From OLB7 sp966250335 (lineage in GTDB: Bacteria; Bacteroidota; Ignavibacteria; OLB7), in contig CBINGZ010000005.1 in NCBI GenBank assembly GCA_966250335.1, positions 1-64,000 of the forward strand: a stretch of 64,000 bases of DNA, written 5' to 3'. Shown piece by piece: positions 41,635 through 51,500 of the stretch. The notes under the pieces were generated by a model. The model was not told the origin of the DNA. It ran no database searches and was given only the letters and a program-made list of their open reading frames with translations. Every line of letters starts with the position of its first letter. Positions within the stretch are counted from its first letter, which is position 1. The translations under genes were made by a program, and so were the position numbers.

Positions 41635-43029
41635 ATGAACACGAACGAGATTCAGGAACTGTTCGACGGCGATCTCGGCGACGAGCGGATGGCGGAGGTC
41701 CTTCACGTCCTCTCGGTCAGCCCCGAGAAGCGCGCCGCCTTCCGTCAGCACATGGCGCTCCGGAACGTCATCGAACAGGACCGTCTGGAGAACGGCCTCA
41801 AGTCGGACGAGGACGCCCTCATCTGGGGGGCGATCATCGGAGGCGGAGGGGGGGTGATCTCCTCGGGCTCCTCCAGCGTCTGGGGGAGCTGGCTCATGCG
41901 GGGAACGGCCGCGATCGCCATCGGCGTCGTCGGGTATATCCTCGGTTCCACCTCCTGGACCGATGTCACGGTCGACGATTCGAACGGCAGCGCCGTCGTC
42001 GACAACAGCCGGGTCCGGAACTCCGGAGCGGGCCCCGCGACCGTCGCGCCGGTTCAGTCGGCGCCGTCCGCCCCGACCGTGGTCTACCGCGACAGGATCG
42101 TCAGGGTCGAGGTGCCGGTACAGAGCGCGGTTCCGACCGGCGACGCCCGCCCGCTCGACGGCTCGACGGAACTCCTTGCCGCCGACGGCGGAAATCGGAA
42201 CGGCGACGGTACGACAACGGATGAAACTATCGGCTCGGCCTCCGGTTCGTCGCAGTCGCTCGGCTCGGCCTCGCGCGACGGGTCGGGAAGCGGTTCCCCG
42301 ACGACGGCAACGGAGGAAGGGACCGACCTGAATATTTCAAGCTCCTCGGCTCCGCAGCATGTGGCGATCGGCGCCGATCGACAGATGCCGCTGAAGAGCG
42401 ACACGGCGGCAAGCCACGGAAGCCGCGACAACGGAGAGGATCTTGCCTCGCGTCGCCGGTCCCTGGTGATGCATAACGGTCTGGAGCTGGTCTACAGCGA
42501 ACGGGTGGGACGGCTGATGCCGACTCCCCCCTCCATGCGTGAGTCCGACCCCGATTTCTCCAACAGAAGCGTCGGGGCTCTCTTCCGGTTCGGCGACGGC
42601 TCGTGGGGTGTGGGAACGCGTTTCGTCTACGGGACGCTCGCCACGGTCCAGCTCGTCAACACCGGCACGAACTTCGCCGAGGGGAACGACTGGGGACCGA
42701 CTCTGAAGGCCGAGAAGAAGTTCTGGGTGGAAGTGGTCGGCAACTACAGGCTTCCGCTGGCCGATGATCTCGCCCTCAGCTTCGAAGCCTCCGCCGGCGC
42801 CGCCACCAACAGCCTCATGTTCGGCGTCGATGCCGGGGTCCTCTGGAACATCACCGAGCGGATCGGGGTGCAGGGAGGGATCGGCCTGGGAGGATACAGC
42901 TACGACCTCCGCGCCGAGAGAAAGCGTCTGATGGAGCAGAGCCGCAACGACGGCATCAGCTCCGATGCGAGCGATGTCTACGAGGGGACGATACTGCAGG
43001 GGCGGTACGGTCTCTACTACAGGTTCTGA
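41635..43029 (+). CDS. Anti-sigma protein spanning both membranes (Dma-like)
   Basis: A 464-residue protein. Residues 1-60 are a charged helical domain (NTNEIQELFDGDLGDERMAEVL, SPEKRAAFRQHMALRN) resembling an anti-sigma/zinc-finger-like interaction domain without cysteines. A single transmembrane helix follows at about 87-105, then a long Ser/Thr/Gly-rich linker (about 110-275). The last 185 residues look like an outer-membrane beta-barrel (SVGALFRFGDGSWGVGTRFVYG, VEVVGNYRLPLADDLALSFEASAGAATN, VQGGIGLGGYSYDL) ending GLYYRF, with terminal aromatic residue. This layout matches dual membrane-spanning anti-sigma factors (Dma) reported in Bacteroides thetaiotaomicron. The relation to that family is inferred from domain order only. 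Confidence 0.75.
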   Translation: MNTNEIQELFDGDLGDERMAEVLHVLSVSPEKRAAFRQHMALRNVIEQDRLENGLKSDEDALIWGAIIGGGGGVISSGSSSVWGSWLMRGTAAIAIGVVGYILGSTSWTDVTVDDSNGSAVVDNSRVRNSGAGPATVAPVQSAPSAPTVVYRDRIVRVEVPVQSAVPTGDARPLDGSTELLAADGGNRNGDGTTTDETIGSASGSSQSLGSASRDGSGSGSPTTATEEGTDLNISSSSAPQHVAIGADRQMPLKSDTAASHGSRDNGEDLASRRRSLVMHNGLELVYSERVGRLMPTPPSMRESDPDFSNRSVGALFRFGDGSWGVGTRFVYGTLATVQLVNTGTNFAEGNDWGPTLKAEKKFWVEVVGNYRLPLADDLALSFEASAGAATNSLMFGVDAGVLWNITERIGVQGGIGLGGYSYDLRAERKRLMEQSRNDGISSDASDVYEGTILQGRYGLYYRF

Positions 43030-43105
43030 TCCGATCCCGCGCCGGAAGGCGGGGATCTTCTCAACGGGAATTCTACGATACACGATCTATAAACATCTTA
43101 CTGCG

Positions 43106-43801
43106 ATGAACAGAGCCGAGAAACGGTTCGCCGGAAAGCCCGGTCCGATGCGCTTCGCGATCCTTGCCCTGCTGGCGGTCCTGACCCTTGCCGGGTGCGG
43201 GACCACCGAGCCGGGTGCGCCGGCCGATGTCTCCGCCTACGCATGGCCGACGACGCCGAACGCCTCGATGAAGTACAAGCGCGTGGTCTACAGCTTCAAC
43301 GGGGACAGCACGGAGTCGGAGTCGAGCTACATCGTCAACACCTCCAGCTTCGGCGGGCGGACGATGTACAGGCTCTACGATACGGTCAGGTCCTCCTCGA
43401 CCTCGTATCTCTTCCTTCCCACCAGGGATACGCTCTACGTGGAGTTCGATCCTTCGGGCTCGCGCTACGCGCTGGTCGGTCCGCTGGTCCGGAACCATAC
43501 CTGGTCGGCCGCCTACTTCGACAACGAGGAGACGGTGCCGAAGGTGAAGGCGACGGTGCTGGAGCACTACGCGGTCAAGCGGGTGGAAGGGGTGACCTAC
43601 GAGGATGTGGTCGCCGTGGAGTACAAGTCGCTCGACCCGGAGGAGCCGAACAAATGGATCAGGCTCTATGCGAAGGGGATCGGAGAGGTCCAGACGATCA
43701 CGCTGACCTACCCGAAGAAGAGCTCCGGCGGCACGGTGACGGGTGATGCCCTGCTGAGCGAACGGACGATTCTTGTACGAACCGACGCCGCGAACTACTG
43801 A
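43106..43801 (+). CDS. Putative lipoprotein downstream of the sigma/anti-sigma pair
   Basis: A protein of 231 residues. Lipobox LAGC follows a hydrophobic segment (FAILALLAVLTLAGC); an ATG at 43148 would be an alternative start closer to the signal. The mature part is beta-rich (SYIVNTSSFGGRTMYRLYD, TLYVEFDPSGSRYALVG, VVAVEYKSLDPEEPNKWIRLYAKGIGEVQT). No family was recognised. Its position after the sigma/anti-sigma genes, with a gap of about 75 bases, makes membership of the same regulon plausible. Confidence 0.6.
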   Translation: MNRAEKRFAGKPGPMRFAILALLAVLTLAGCGTTEPGAPADVSAYAWPTTPNASMKYKRVVYSFNGDSTESESSYIVNTSSFGGRTMYRLYDTVRSSSTSYLFLPTRDTLYVEFDPSGSRYALVGPLVRNHTWSAAYFDNEETVPKVKATVLEHYAVKRVEGVTYEDVVAVEYKSLDPEEPNKWIRLYAKGIGEVQTITLTYPKKSSGGTVTGDALLSERTILVRTDAANY

Positions 43802-43833
43802 GAACTACGATCATATCTACTTCCGATACTGCG

Positions 43834-46233
43834 ATGAACAGAATCCGTACAATGGTCTCCCGCCTGATGCTCCTTTTCCTTGTCGCATTCCCGTGCGCAA
43901 GGCTCTCGGCGCAGGAGGGGGAATCCCAGGGGTTGTTCCAGGGGGTGATGGGAACCGAGTACTTCCTTGCCTTCCCACAGAACGGCGACGAACAGCGTCA
44001 GCCGAACCTGAGATTCCTGGGCGTGGTCATTACATCGCAGATGCCGACGGCCGGCACGATCGAATACCCGGTGGGGAAGAACGACTGGGAGACCAGGAGC
44101 TTCTCCACGACCCCGGGCCAGGCGACGGTGATCGAACTCCCCGGCACGCTCGAGCAGCCGAGAAGCGAGGAGATCGGGCGGGGTGGCGTGCATATCGTGT
44201 CACGAGATCCCGTTGCCGTCTTCGCGCTCAACTCGCGCTATCTCTCCGGCGGCGGATACGCGGCTCTTCCGGTCAACTTCTGGCGGAACAAGTATCTCCC
44301 CCTCGCGTTCCCCCATGCCGACGGCGACCGCAACAGCACGGTGACGATCGTATCGGCCTACGATAACACGCTCGTCGAGATCACCCCCAGCTCACGCCTC
44401 TATACCAAGGCGGCGGGGGAGAAGATCACCCTCTCGCTGAAGCGGGGGGAGACCTACATGTTCCAGGCGTTCAAGGACCCCACGAAGGAATATTCGGCCG
44501 ACCTGAGCGGATCGGAGATCGTCTCGCTGAACCATCCGATCGGCGTCATCAGCGGACATGTCCGGACGCCGATCACCTACGATGGAACCTATTCGATCGT
44601 GGAGGATTACGCATCGCATCATGCAGCGATGATTCTTCCCGACGAGCTCTGGGGCTCCGATTTCTACAGCGTCCCGAGCCGTCCCGAAGGGGATCGTTTC
44701 CGGGTGATCAGCAGCGGCTACAACACCACGATCACGATCGACTTCTACAAGCCCGACGGCGGGTTCGACAGGAGCGAGAGCGTGACCCTGAACAGGGGAG
44801 AGGTGTTCGACACGAAGGAGCGGAACCTGCGGGTCGACGGCCCGGTGCACTGGAGCGCCACCCGCCCGGTGATGGTGATGCAGTACAGGACCGGCCGCCG
44901 CTACACGAGCACTCCCGACCCGAAGGCGGGAAGCCCCGGCGCGTTCGCGCTGACCCCGTCCGATATGTACTCGCAGCGGACGATGGCGGCATCCCCCGTC
45001 GCGATCCGCGGGAACAACTTCTCGCAGTCCCTTTCGCTGGTGGTCAAAAGCTCGAACGGCGATGATCCGTTCGACGGCGTCAGCTTCGACGGCACGCCGC
45101 TCCGCACGGCGTTTCCCGGTCTGAGCGTCCGTCGTATCGGCTCCACGCCGTACTACTATGCGGTCGATATCTCGATCCCCTCCGGCGGTCATGTTCTGAC
45201 CACGGAGAACGGCCACGCGCTTGCCGGCGCCCTCTACGGCGGCACCTCCGGCGGCGACGGCTACGCCTGGACGCTCCCCTACTGGATGCCCCAGGTCAGC
45301 GCCGACGTCAGGGCTCCTTATCTGAAGGAGGAGCCGAGCGGTACCTCCGGCAAGGGAGTCGTCGCGATCGATGTCAGCGACAGGACCGACGTCTATTTCA
45401 GCGGCGTCAAGGAGGTGCGGGTGATCGACAGTCCGGGATGGGAACGGGTCAGCTACAACGGCGCCATCACGATCGACGACGACGCCTCGGCGACCTTCCG
45501 CGCGGTAAGCGATCCGAGCGGCGTCCTGAAGGTGGAGCTCTGCGACAACGCGGGGAACTGCCGGGTCGTGGAGTTCCCGAGCGTCTGTTTCCGCACCGCC
45601 CTGGCCGACAGGAACGCCGTTTCGATCGTGACGACGCAGGGACGCGCCAAGAGCGACTCGGTGATCCTTCTCTCCAACATCTGCCTCGACAAGGCGAACA
45701 TCAAGTCGATGGAGCTGGAGAACAAGAATGACTTCCCCTTCCTCTCCGTGAGGATGGGGGACGGCGGAAATGTCCCCTTCTCCCTTGAAGGGGGAGCGCA
45801 GAAGTCGATTGTTCTTACCGTGAGCGAGAGCGCTCCGCGGAACGATCCGAACAACCTCTACCGCACCCGTCTGCGGATCGTCGCCGATGATTCCTCCATC
45901 GTGATCCCGGTCGAGGTCCTCGTCAACGGCCCGACCTCGGTGGAGGATGAAGCGGTCGCCGGAGCGTTCGCCGCCTCGGTCTACCCGAACCCGTTCGTCG
46001 TCTCCACATCGATCGGCTTCGGTCGTCCGCTGGGCCGCTCGGCCTCGGTGACGATCGCCGATCCTGCGGGAACAGTCGTGCGGAGTTATCACGGAAGCGA
46101 GCTGGCCGGACGGACGAAGATCGAGTGGGACGGATCGGCCGGCGACGGAGGAGCGCTCCCGTCGGGGCTCTATCTGATTACGATATCCGACGGCGCGGAC
46201 CGCCTCTTCCGCGGCGTGACGCTGGTACGATAG
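43834..46233 (+). CDS. IgGFc-binding-domain protein with T9SS sorting domain
   Basis: A 799-residue protein. The signal peptide ends LSAQ. The IgGFc-binding-type region includes GTEYFLAFPQNGDEQRQ, ALPVNFWRNKYLPLAF, SAYDNTLVEITPSS and VISGHVRTPITYD. Middle segments look like immunoglobulin-like and fibronectin-like beta sandwiches. The C-terminus is a type-A sorting domain (VYPNPFVVSTSIGFG, DPAGTVVRSYHG, LPSGLYLITIS, GVTLVR), so the protein is exported by T9SS, unlike the barrel-ended paralogue at 33198. It follows the lipoprotein by about 30 bases, so a shared transcript is likely. Confidence 0.82.
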   Translation: MNRIRTMVSRLMLLFLVAFPCARLSAQEGESQGLFQGVMGTEYFLAFPQNGDEQRQPNLRFLGVVITSQMPTAGTIEYPVGKNDWETRSFSTTPGQATVIELPGTLEQPRSEEIGRGGVHIVSRDPVAVFALNSRYLSGGGYAALPVNFWRNKYLPLAFPHADGDRNSTVTIVSAYDNTLVEITPSSRLYTKAAGEKITLSLKRGETYMFQAFKDPTKEYSADLSGSEIVSLNHPIGVISGHVRTPITYDGTYSIVEDYASHHAAMILPDELWGSDFYSVPSRPEGDRFRVISSGYNTTITIDFYKPDGGFDRSESVTLNRGEVFDTKERNLRVDGPVHWSATRPVMVMQYRTGRRYTSTPDPKAGSPGAFALTPSDMYSQRTMAASPVAIRGNNFSQSLSLVVKSSNGDDPFDGVSFDGTPLRTAFPGLSVRRIGSTPYYYAVDISIPSGGHVLTTENGHALAGALYGGTSGGDGYAWTLPYWMPQVSADVRAPYLKEEPSGTSGKGVVAIDVSDRTDVYFSGVKEVRVIDSPGWERVSYNGAITIDDDASATFRAVSDPSGVLKVELCDNAGNCRVVEFPSVCFRTALADRNAVSIVTTQGRAKSDSVILLSNICLDKANIKSMELENKNDFPFLSVRMGDGGNVPFSLEGGAQKSIVLTVSESAPRNDPNNLYRTRLRIVADDSSIVIPVEVLVNGPTSVEDEAVAGAFAASVYPNPFVVSTSIGFGRPLGRSASVTIADPAGTVVRSYHGSELAGRTKIEWDGSAGDGGALPSGLYLITISDGADRLFRGVTLVR

Positions 46234-46731
46234 ATCGTACAGCGATCCGGGCCTCCGACTTCGATCGCTCGGCTTGCGATGCATGCCGCAAAAAGCCCGG
46301 AATCTCGATTTTCTTTCAGTGAAATGCGAAACAAAATGCCCACATGTGGGTTATATCTACAGTGTGATTGAGGACCGGCCAGGTAAGAGAAGCGCGACGC
46401 AAGTCGGGCCAGGGTAGATGGAACAGAAGAGACAACGGCCGGTGTGACGAGGCAGGAAGAGAGAGAGAAACCGACAGAGAATCGCAGAGAGAGTTACCCG
46501 AGTTTTCTCATCACCCCGAGAGCAGAGAGCGGTCCTAACGCCCCAATGGACCGCTCTCTCTTTTTTTTCTGCCCTTTTTTTTACCACCGCACTCCGATCT
46601 ATCGTCTCCCGTTCCCTTCCCCCCTGTGAACTCTCCGGAACCCGTCGTGTTGCGGACGGTGTTCCCTTGAAGAGAGAAAAGATACGGTCCCGCAATGACG
46701 CGGCGGCCCCTCCAGATTCAGGGAACGGACG
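46234..46731. other. Non-coding stretch, possible small RNA gene
   Basis: About 500 bases without a gene. It holds the 12-bp palindrome cccacatgtggg at 46339-46350, an AT-rich block ttatatctacagtg, a purine-rich segment (gagagagagaaaccg), and a strong terminator at 46524-46568. Because the terminator lies almost 300 bases after the preceding stop codon, a separate short transcript from about 46355 to 46568 is possible. It does not resemble RNase P, SRP, tmRNA or 6S as far as I can see. Confidence 0.4.
46524..46568 (+). terminator. Rho-independent terminator
   Basis: A perfect 12-bp stem (agagagcggtcc and ggaccgctctct) with a 12-base loop is followed by c and eight T residues. It is the clearest intrinsic terminator in the window and ends either the IgGFc/T9SS transcript or a small RNA. 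Confidence 0.9.
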
Positions 46732-48411
46732 ATGGCAATTTCCCTCAGGCCCGATCATCTGAAGCGATACAGAGATATCGCTCGGCTCTTTCTGAAATAC
46801 GGTCGCGGCGATCTTGTCGCTGCCGCCGGTCTGGAGTCTGTTCTGACCGACGACGATCGGGACGGGGCGGCCCCGGTCGATCCGAAGGGGGAGGAGCTGG
46901 CGAAGGATCTTGAAACGATGGGACCGATCTACGTCAAGTTCGGTCAGCTCCTCTCCACGCGCGCCGATTTCCTTCCCCCCGCCTACACACGGGCGCTGAC
47001 CCGGCTGCAGGACGATGTGGAGCCCTTCTCCTACGAGGAGGTCGAGCGGATCGTCGCCGACGAGCTCGGCGTGCGGATGTCGAAGGGGTTCCGGGAGTTC
47101 GATCCGATTCCGATCGCCACCGCGTCGCTCGGGCAGGTCCATCGTGCCGTGCTGCGCGACGGGCGCGACGTCGCCGTGAAGGTGCAGCGCCCCGGCATCC
47201 GCGGGACGGTCGTCGACGACCTGGAGGTGCTGGCCGAGGTCGCGACCTTCCTGGACGACCACACGACGGTCGGCGACCGGCTACATTTCGGCGAGATGCT
47301 GGAGGAGTTCAGGAAGAATCTTGTGCGTGAACTCGACTACAGGCAGGAGGCGCGCAACATGGAGAAACTGTCGGAGGATCTGCGCGACTTCCCTCTGATC
47401 GTGGTCCCCCTGCCGATCCACGACTACTGCACCGACCGGGTGCTGACGATGGACTACATCCGGGGGCGGAAGATCACCGGGCTGGGCCCGCTGGCGCAGC
47501 TCGAGATCGAATCGTTCGCTCTTGCCGAGGAGCTCTTCAAGGCATATCTGCATCAGATACTCGTGACCGGGTTCTTCCATGCCGATCCCCACCCCGGCAA
47601 CGTCTTCCTGACCGACGACAAGCGGATAGCGCTGCTCGATCTCGGGATGGTCGGGAGAATCTCCCCCTCGATGCAGGAGCATCTGCTGAAGCTGCTCCTG
47701 GCCGTGGCGGAGGGACGAAGTGACGAGGCGGCGAATATCGCGATCAAGATCGGGAGCAGGCGGGAGGATTTCGACGAGCAGGCGTTCCGCCGCCGCGTTG
47801 CCGATCTGGTGCTCCAGCAGCAGGATGCGGTCGTCGGCGACATGAGGATCGGCGCGCTGGTGATGGAGGTGACGAACGTCTCGGCCGAGAACGGCATCAG
47901 AACCCCCGTCGAGTTCACCATGCTCGGCAAGACGCTGCTGAACCTGGACGAGGTTGCCCGCGCGATCGACTCCGATTTCGACCCGAACGAGTCGATCAGG
48001 CGGAACGGCGCGGAGCTCACCCGGCTGCGGGTCAGGAAGGCCGCCTCCCCCGGCAACGTCTTCAGCACGGTGATGGAGATGAAGGAGTTCGTGGAGAATC
48101 TGCCGGTCAGGGTCAACAGGATTCTCGACGCGGCGGCGAACAACGACCTCCGTTTCACCGTCGACGCGATCGACGAGGCGACCCTTATCAGCGGCTTCGA
48201 GAAGGTCGCCAACAGGATCTCCGTCGGTCTGATCGTGGCCGCCCTGATCGTCGGCGCCGCGCTCCTGATGCAGGTTCCCACGACCTTCACGATCTTCGGC
48301 TACCCCGGATTCGCCATGCTCTGCTTCCTTGCCGCTGCCGGGATCGGGTTCTGGCTGGTGCTCGGCATCCTCATCAACGACAGGCGCAGCCGCGAGAAAT
48401 CGCGCCGGTAA
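46732..48411 (+). CDS. ubiB: ABC1/UbiB (AarF) kinase-like protein
   Basis: A 559-residue protein of the atypical kinase family. N-terminal KxGQ-type motif is present (MGPIYVKFGQLLSTRADFLP). The Ala-rich loop (PIPIATASLGQVHRA), the catalytic lysine in VAVKVQRPG, HADPHPGN and the metal-binding DLGMVG are all present. Two C-terminal transmembrane helices (VGLIVAALIVGAALLM and AMLCFLAAAGIGFWLVLGILI) anchor it. UbiB proteins support quinone biosynthesis, probably through ATPase activity. The ubiB symbol reflects the family; the exact substrate pathway here (menaquinone is likely) is inferred. Confidence 0.88.
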   Translation: MAISLRPDHLKRYRDIARLFLKYGRGDLVAAAGLESVLTDDDRDGAAPVDPKGEELAKDLETMGPIYVKFGQLLSTRADFLPPAYTRALTRLQDDVEPFSYEEVERIVADELGVRMSKGFREFDPIPIATASLGQVHRAVLRDGRDVAVKVQRPGIRGTVVDDLEVLAEVATFLDDHTTVGDRLHFGEMLEEFRKNLVRELDYRQEARNMEKLSEDLRDFPLIVVPLPIHDYCTDRVLTMDYIRGRKITGLGPLAQLEIESFALAEELFKAYLHQILVTGFFHADPHPGNVFLTDDKRIALLDLGMVGRISPSMQEHLLKLLLAVAEGRSDEAANIAIKIGSRREDFDEQAFRRRVADLVLQQQDAVVGDMRIGALVMEVTNVSAENGIRTPVEFTMLGKTLLNLDEVARAIDSDFDPNESIRRNGAELTRLRVRKAASPGNVFSTVMEMKEFVENLPVRVNRILDAAANNDLRFTVDAIDEATLISGFEKVANRISVGLIVAALIVGAALLMQVPTTFTIFGYPGFAMLCFLAAAGIGFWLVLGILINDRRSREKSRR

Positions 48412-48541
48412 CGTTTCACTTCCCTGATCTCCCCTCCGTAACATTTTGCTCTCACGCCGATCTATTATCCTGCAATCGGCGATCACCCGATCCCCATCTC
48501 ACCGCTTTGGGGAGAATAATCCGATCCATCATTATCGTGTT

Positions 48542-51500
48542 ATGAGAAATTTCCGCTACACCATGCTGGTGCCGGTTCTGGCACTGCTGTTTCCGATCAT
48601 TGCTTCGGCTCAGGGAATCGAGAGCAACCCCCGGCTGCCGGGGACGGCGCTTTTCGTGGAAAACCGGGGACAGTGGGAGTCGACGGCCCGCTACCTCTTC
48701 CGCGCTCCGAACCTCGATCTCTGGATCACCGATCGAGGCATGGTCTATGATATTCGAGGGGAGAAGGGGGATTCCGGGCAGGCCGTCGCCCTCAGTTTCA
48801 CCGGCGCCGACGGGGTTCGACCGACCGGTATCGGTCGGACGGAAGGGACGTTCAGCTACTTCCGCGGCTCCGATCCGCGGCGATGGGTGGCAGGGGCCCC
48901 GGGATACGAGCGCCTGAAGTTCAGGGAGATCTACGACGGGGTCGACGTTCTGTTCTACGTCGAGGATGGAAACCCGCGCTACGATATCGTCGTCCGGCCG
49001 GGAGCCGATCCGGGCGCCGTGACGATGCGGGTCGACGGCGCCGACCGTGTGACGGAGGAGGGGGGAGGGACGCTGAAGATCGTCACGCGACATGGGAATA
49101 TATCGCATGCCGGGCTGTTCGCCTATCAGGAGTCCGATAGCGGCAGGGAACCGGTCTTCTGCCGGTTCCAGGTCGACGCTCACGGGGAAGTGGGGTTCGT
49201 TGTGGGGGAGTACGACCGGAGTCGCGCGCTCATCGTCGATCCCCTGATCTTCTCGGCGGTCGTTTCGGGAGACTCCTACGTCAGCGGAATCGCCGTGGGA
49301 CCCGATAACTCCTCCTACGTCACCGGTATGACGTACAGCGCCGTCTTCCCTCTCGCGCCCGGCGCGTACAAGTACGACACGGTGCTCGACGGGTATTCGG
49401 ATGCCTTTGTCGCCAGGCTGAAGACCGACGGTTCCGGGCTCGTCTACGCTACCTACCTCGGCGGCACCAAGCAGGACTGGGGCTACGGGATCGCCGTCGA
49501 TGCGGAGGGAAACGCATATATCTCGGGCTCGGCCGAGTCCGACGATTACCCGGTCACCGGCGGCGCATTCAGCGTCATGTCGAAAGCGGGATCACAGGAT
49601 GCCTTCGTCACCAAGCTGAACCCGACCGGGACGGAGCTGATCTACTCCACCTACCTCGGCGGTTCCCAGACCGAGTGGGGGGGAGGGATCGCCATCGACA
49701 AGGCTGGGAACGCATACGTTGCCGGATCATCGTGGTCCGAGGATTTCCCCACCACCCCCGGCGCGTTCGATGAAGCGCTCAACGGGGAAGGGGACGCGTT
49801 CGTCGTGAAGCTGAACGCCGCCGGCAGCCGCCTTCTCTATTCGACGCTGATCGGCGGCAGCGGCGACGACGGCGCGAACGCTATCGCCCTCGACGGTCAG
49901 GGAAGGGCTCATATTACCGGCGGGACCAGCCCGAAGGAAGGGCTCGCATTCCCGACCACGAACGGGGCGTTCGACGTCACCCCCAACGGGGATCAGGACG
50001 CCTTCGTGACGGTGGTGGACCCCTCCGGGAAAGGGCTGACCTTCTCCACCCTTCTTGGAGGGGCCGGCCGCGACGCAGGAGCCGGAATAGCCGTCGATTC
50101 GTCGGGCAACACCTATGTGACCGGCCTGGCGCTCTCCACCGATTTCCCGACGACTCCCGGCGCGTACGACGAGAACACCAACGGCCAGTATGACTGCTTC
50201 GTCGCAAAACTGGGAGCTGACGGCTCGAAACTGGACTACTCGACGCTGATCGGGGGAGCGCGGGATGATTACGGCTCCGCCATTGCCGTTGATCCGTTCG
50301 GCAACGCCTACATCGCGGGAGTTACCTACTCCGCGGGGTTTCCTCTCACCTCCGACGCGCTCGGCGGCGCCCAGTCCGACAGCACCGCTGCGATCATTTT
50401 CAAACTCGATCCCACGGGGAAGAATCTTCGCCACTCCACCCGCTATGGCGGCAAGTCCCCCGATGCGGGATCGGCTCTCGCGCTCGACGGAAACGGGGCA
50501 CTCTATGTCGGCGGGTCCACCCAGTCCACCGATTTCCCGACTACCCCCGGCGCGTTCAAGGGATCGACGGTGGGGGGCTCCTTCGTCCTCAAGATGAATC
50601 TCCCCGGCTCTTCCGCCGTCCTGCTGGAGTATCCCCTCGGCAGGGAGGATTTCTGCGTGGGAACGACACAGGAGGTCAGGTGGCGGAGCCTGGGCGTGGG
50701 GTGGGTGAAGATCGAGCTTTCGAGCGATGGAGGGAGGAGTTATCCCACGGTGCTCGTCGAGAGCACTCCCGCGGGTTCCGGAACGTGGTCGTGGGTGATC
50801 CCGAACGATCTTCCCCCTCTCTCGACATATCGTATAAGGATCAGCGACGTCAAGGGGGGGGATGTGGTCGACGAGAGCCTGCAGAACTTCACGATCCAGA
50901 CGCTTCCGACCATCGTATCGCAATCCCCCGGCGTCAATACGTTCTGCGTGGGGGAGCAGCTGGTGCTGACCGCGAGCACGGTCGGACCGGGACATTCCTA
51001 CGTCTGGCGACGGAACGGCGTGCGGCTGACGGGGCAGAACGATTCGGTGCTCCGGATATCCACGGCCCGCCTCTCCGATTCCGGACGGTACGATGCGATC
51101 GTGAGCGGCATGTGCGGAGCGGCCGACACCTCGGCGCCGATGCGGGTCGTGATGGTCCCCACGACGACGGCGGCGCTCGACCGGACCTCGCTGGGGGTCT
51201 GCGCCGGCGGCACGATCAGGGTGAGGGCAGTGGGCGCTGGAGGAAATCCGACATACGTCTGGCGGCATGGCGGCGTCATCGTTCCGGGAGCCGTGACTGC
51301 CCTCCTGGAGCTTCCGGCCCGCGACGCCTCCGACACAGGGGACTACGATGTGATCGTCACGGGACTCTGCGGTCCCCCCGACACGAGCGCCGCCGTTCAT
51401 GTGCGCCTGATGAAGGAACCGGCGATCGTAAGCGGGCTGCCGGCCCGGCAGATCGCGCGTCCGGGATCGAAGGTCGTCTTCACGATCTCCGTGACCGGGG

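Noticed and set aside
46339..46350. The palindrome cccacatgtggg as a transcription terminator
   Set aside because: It has no loop and no T-run; at most it is an operator-like site.
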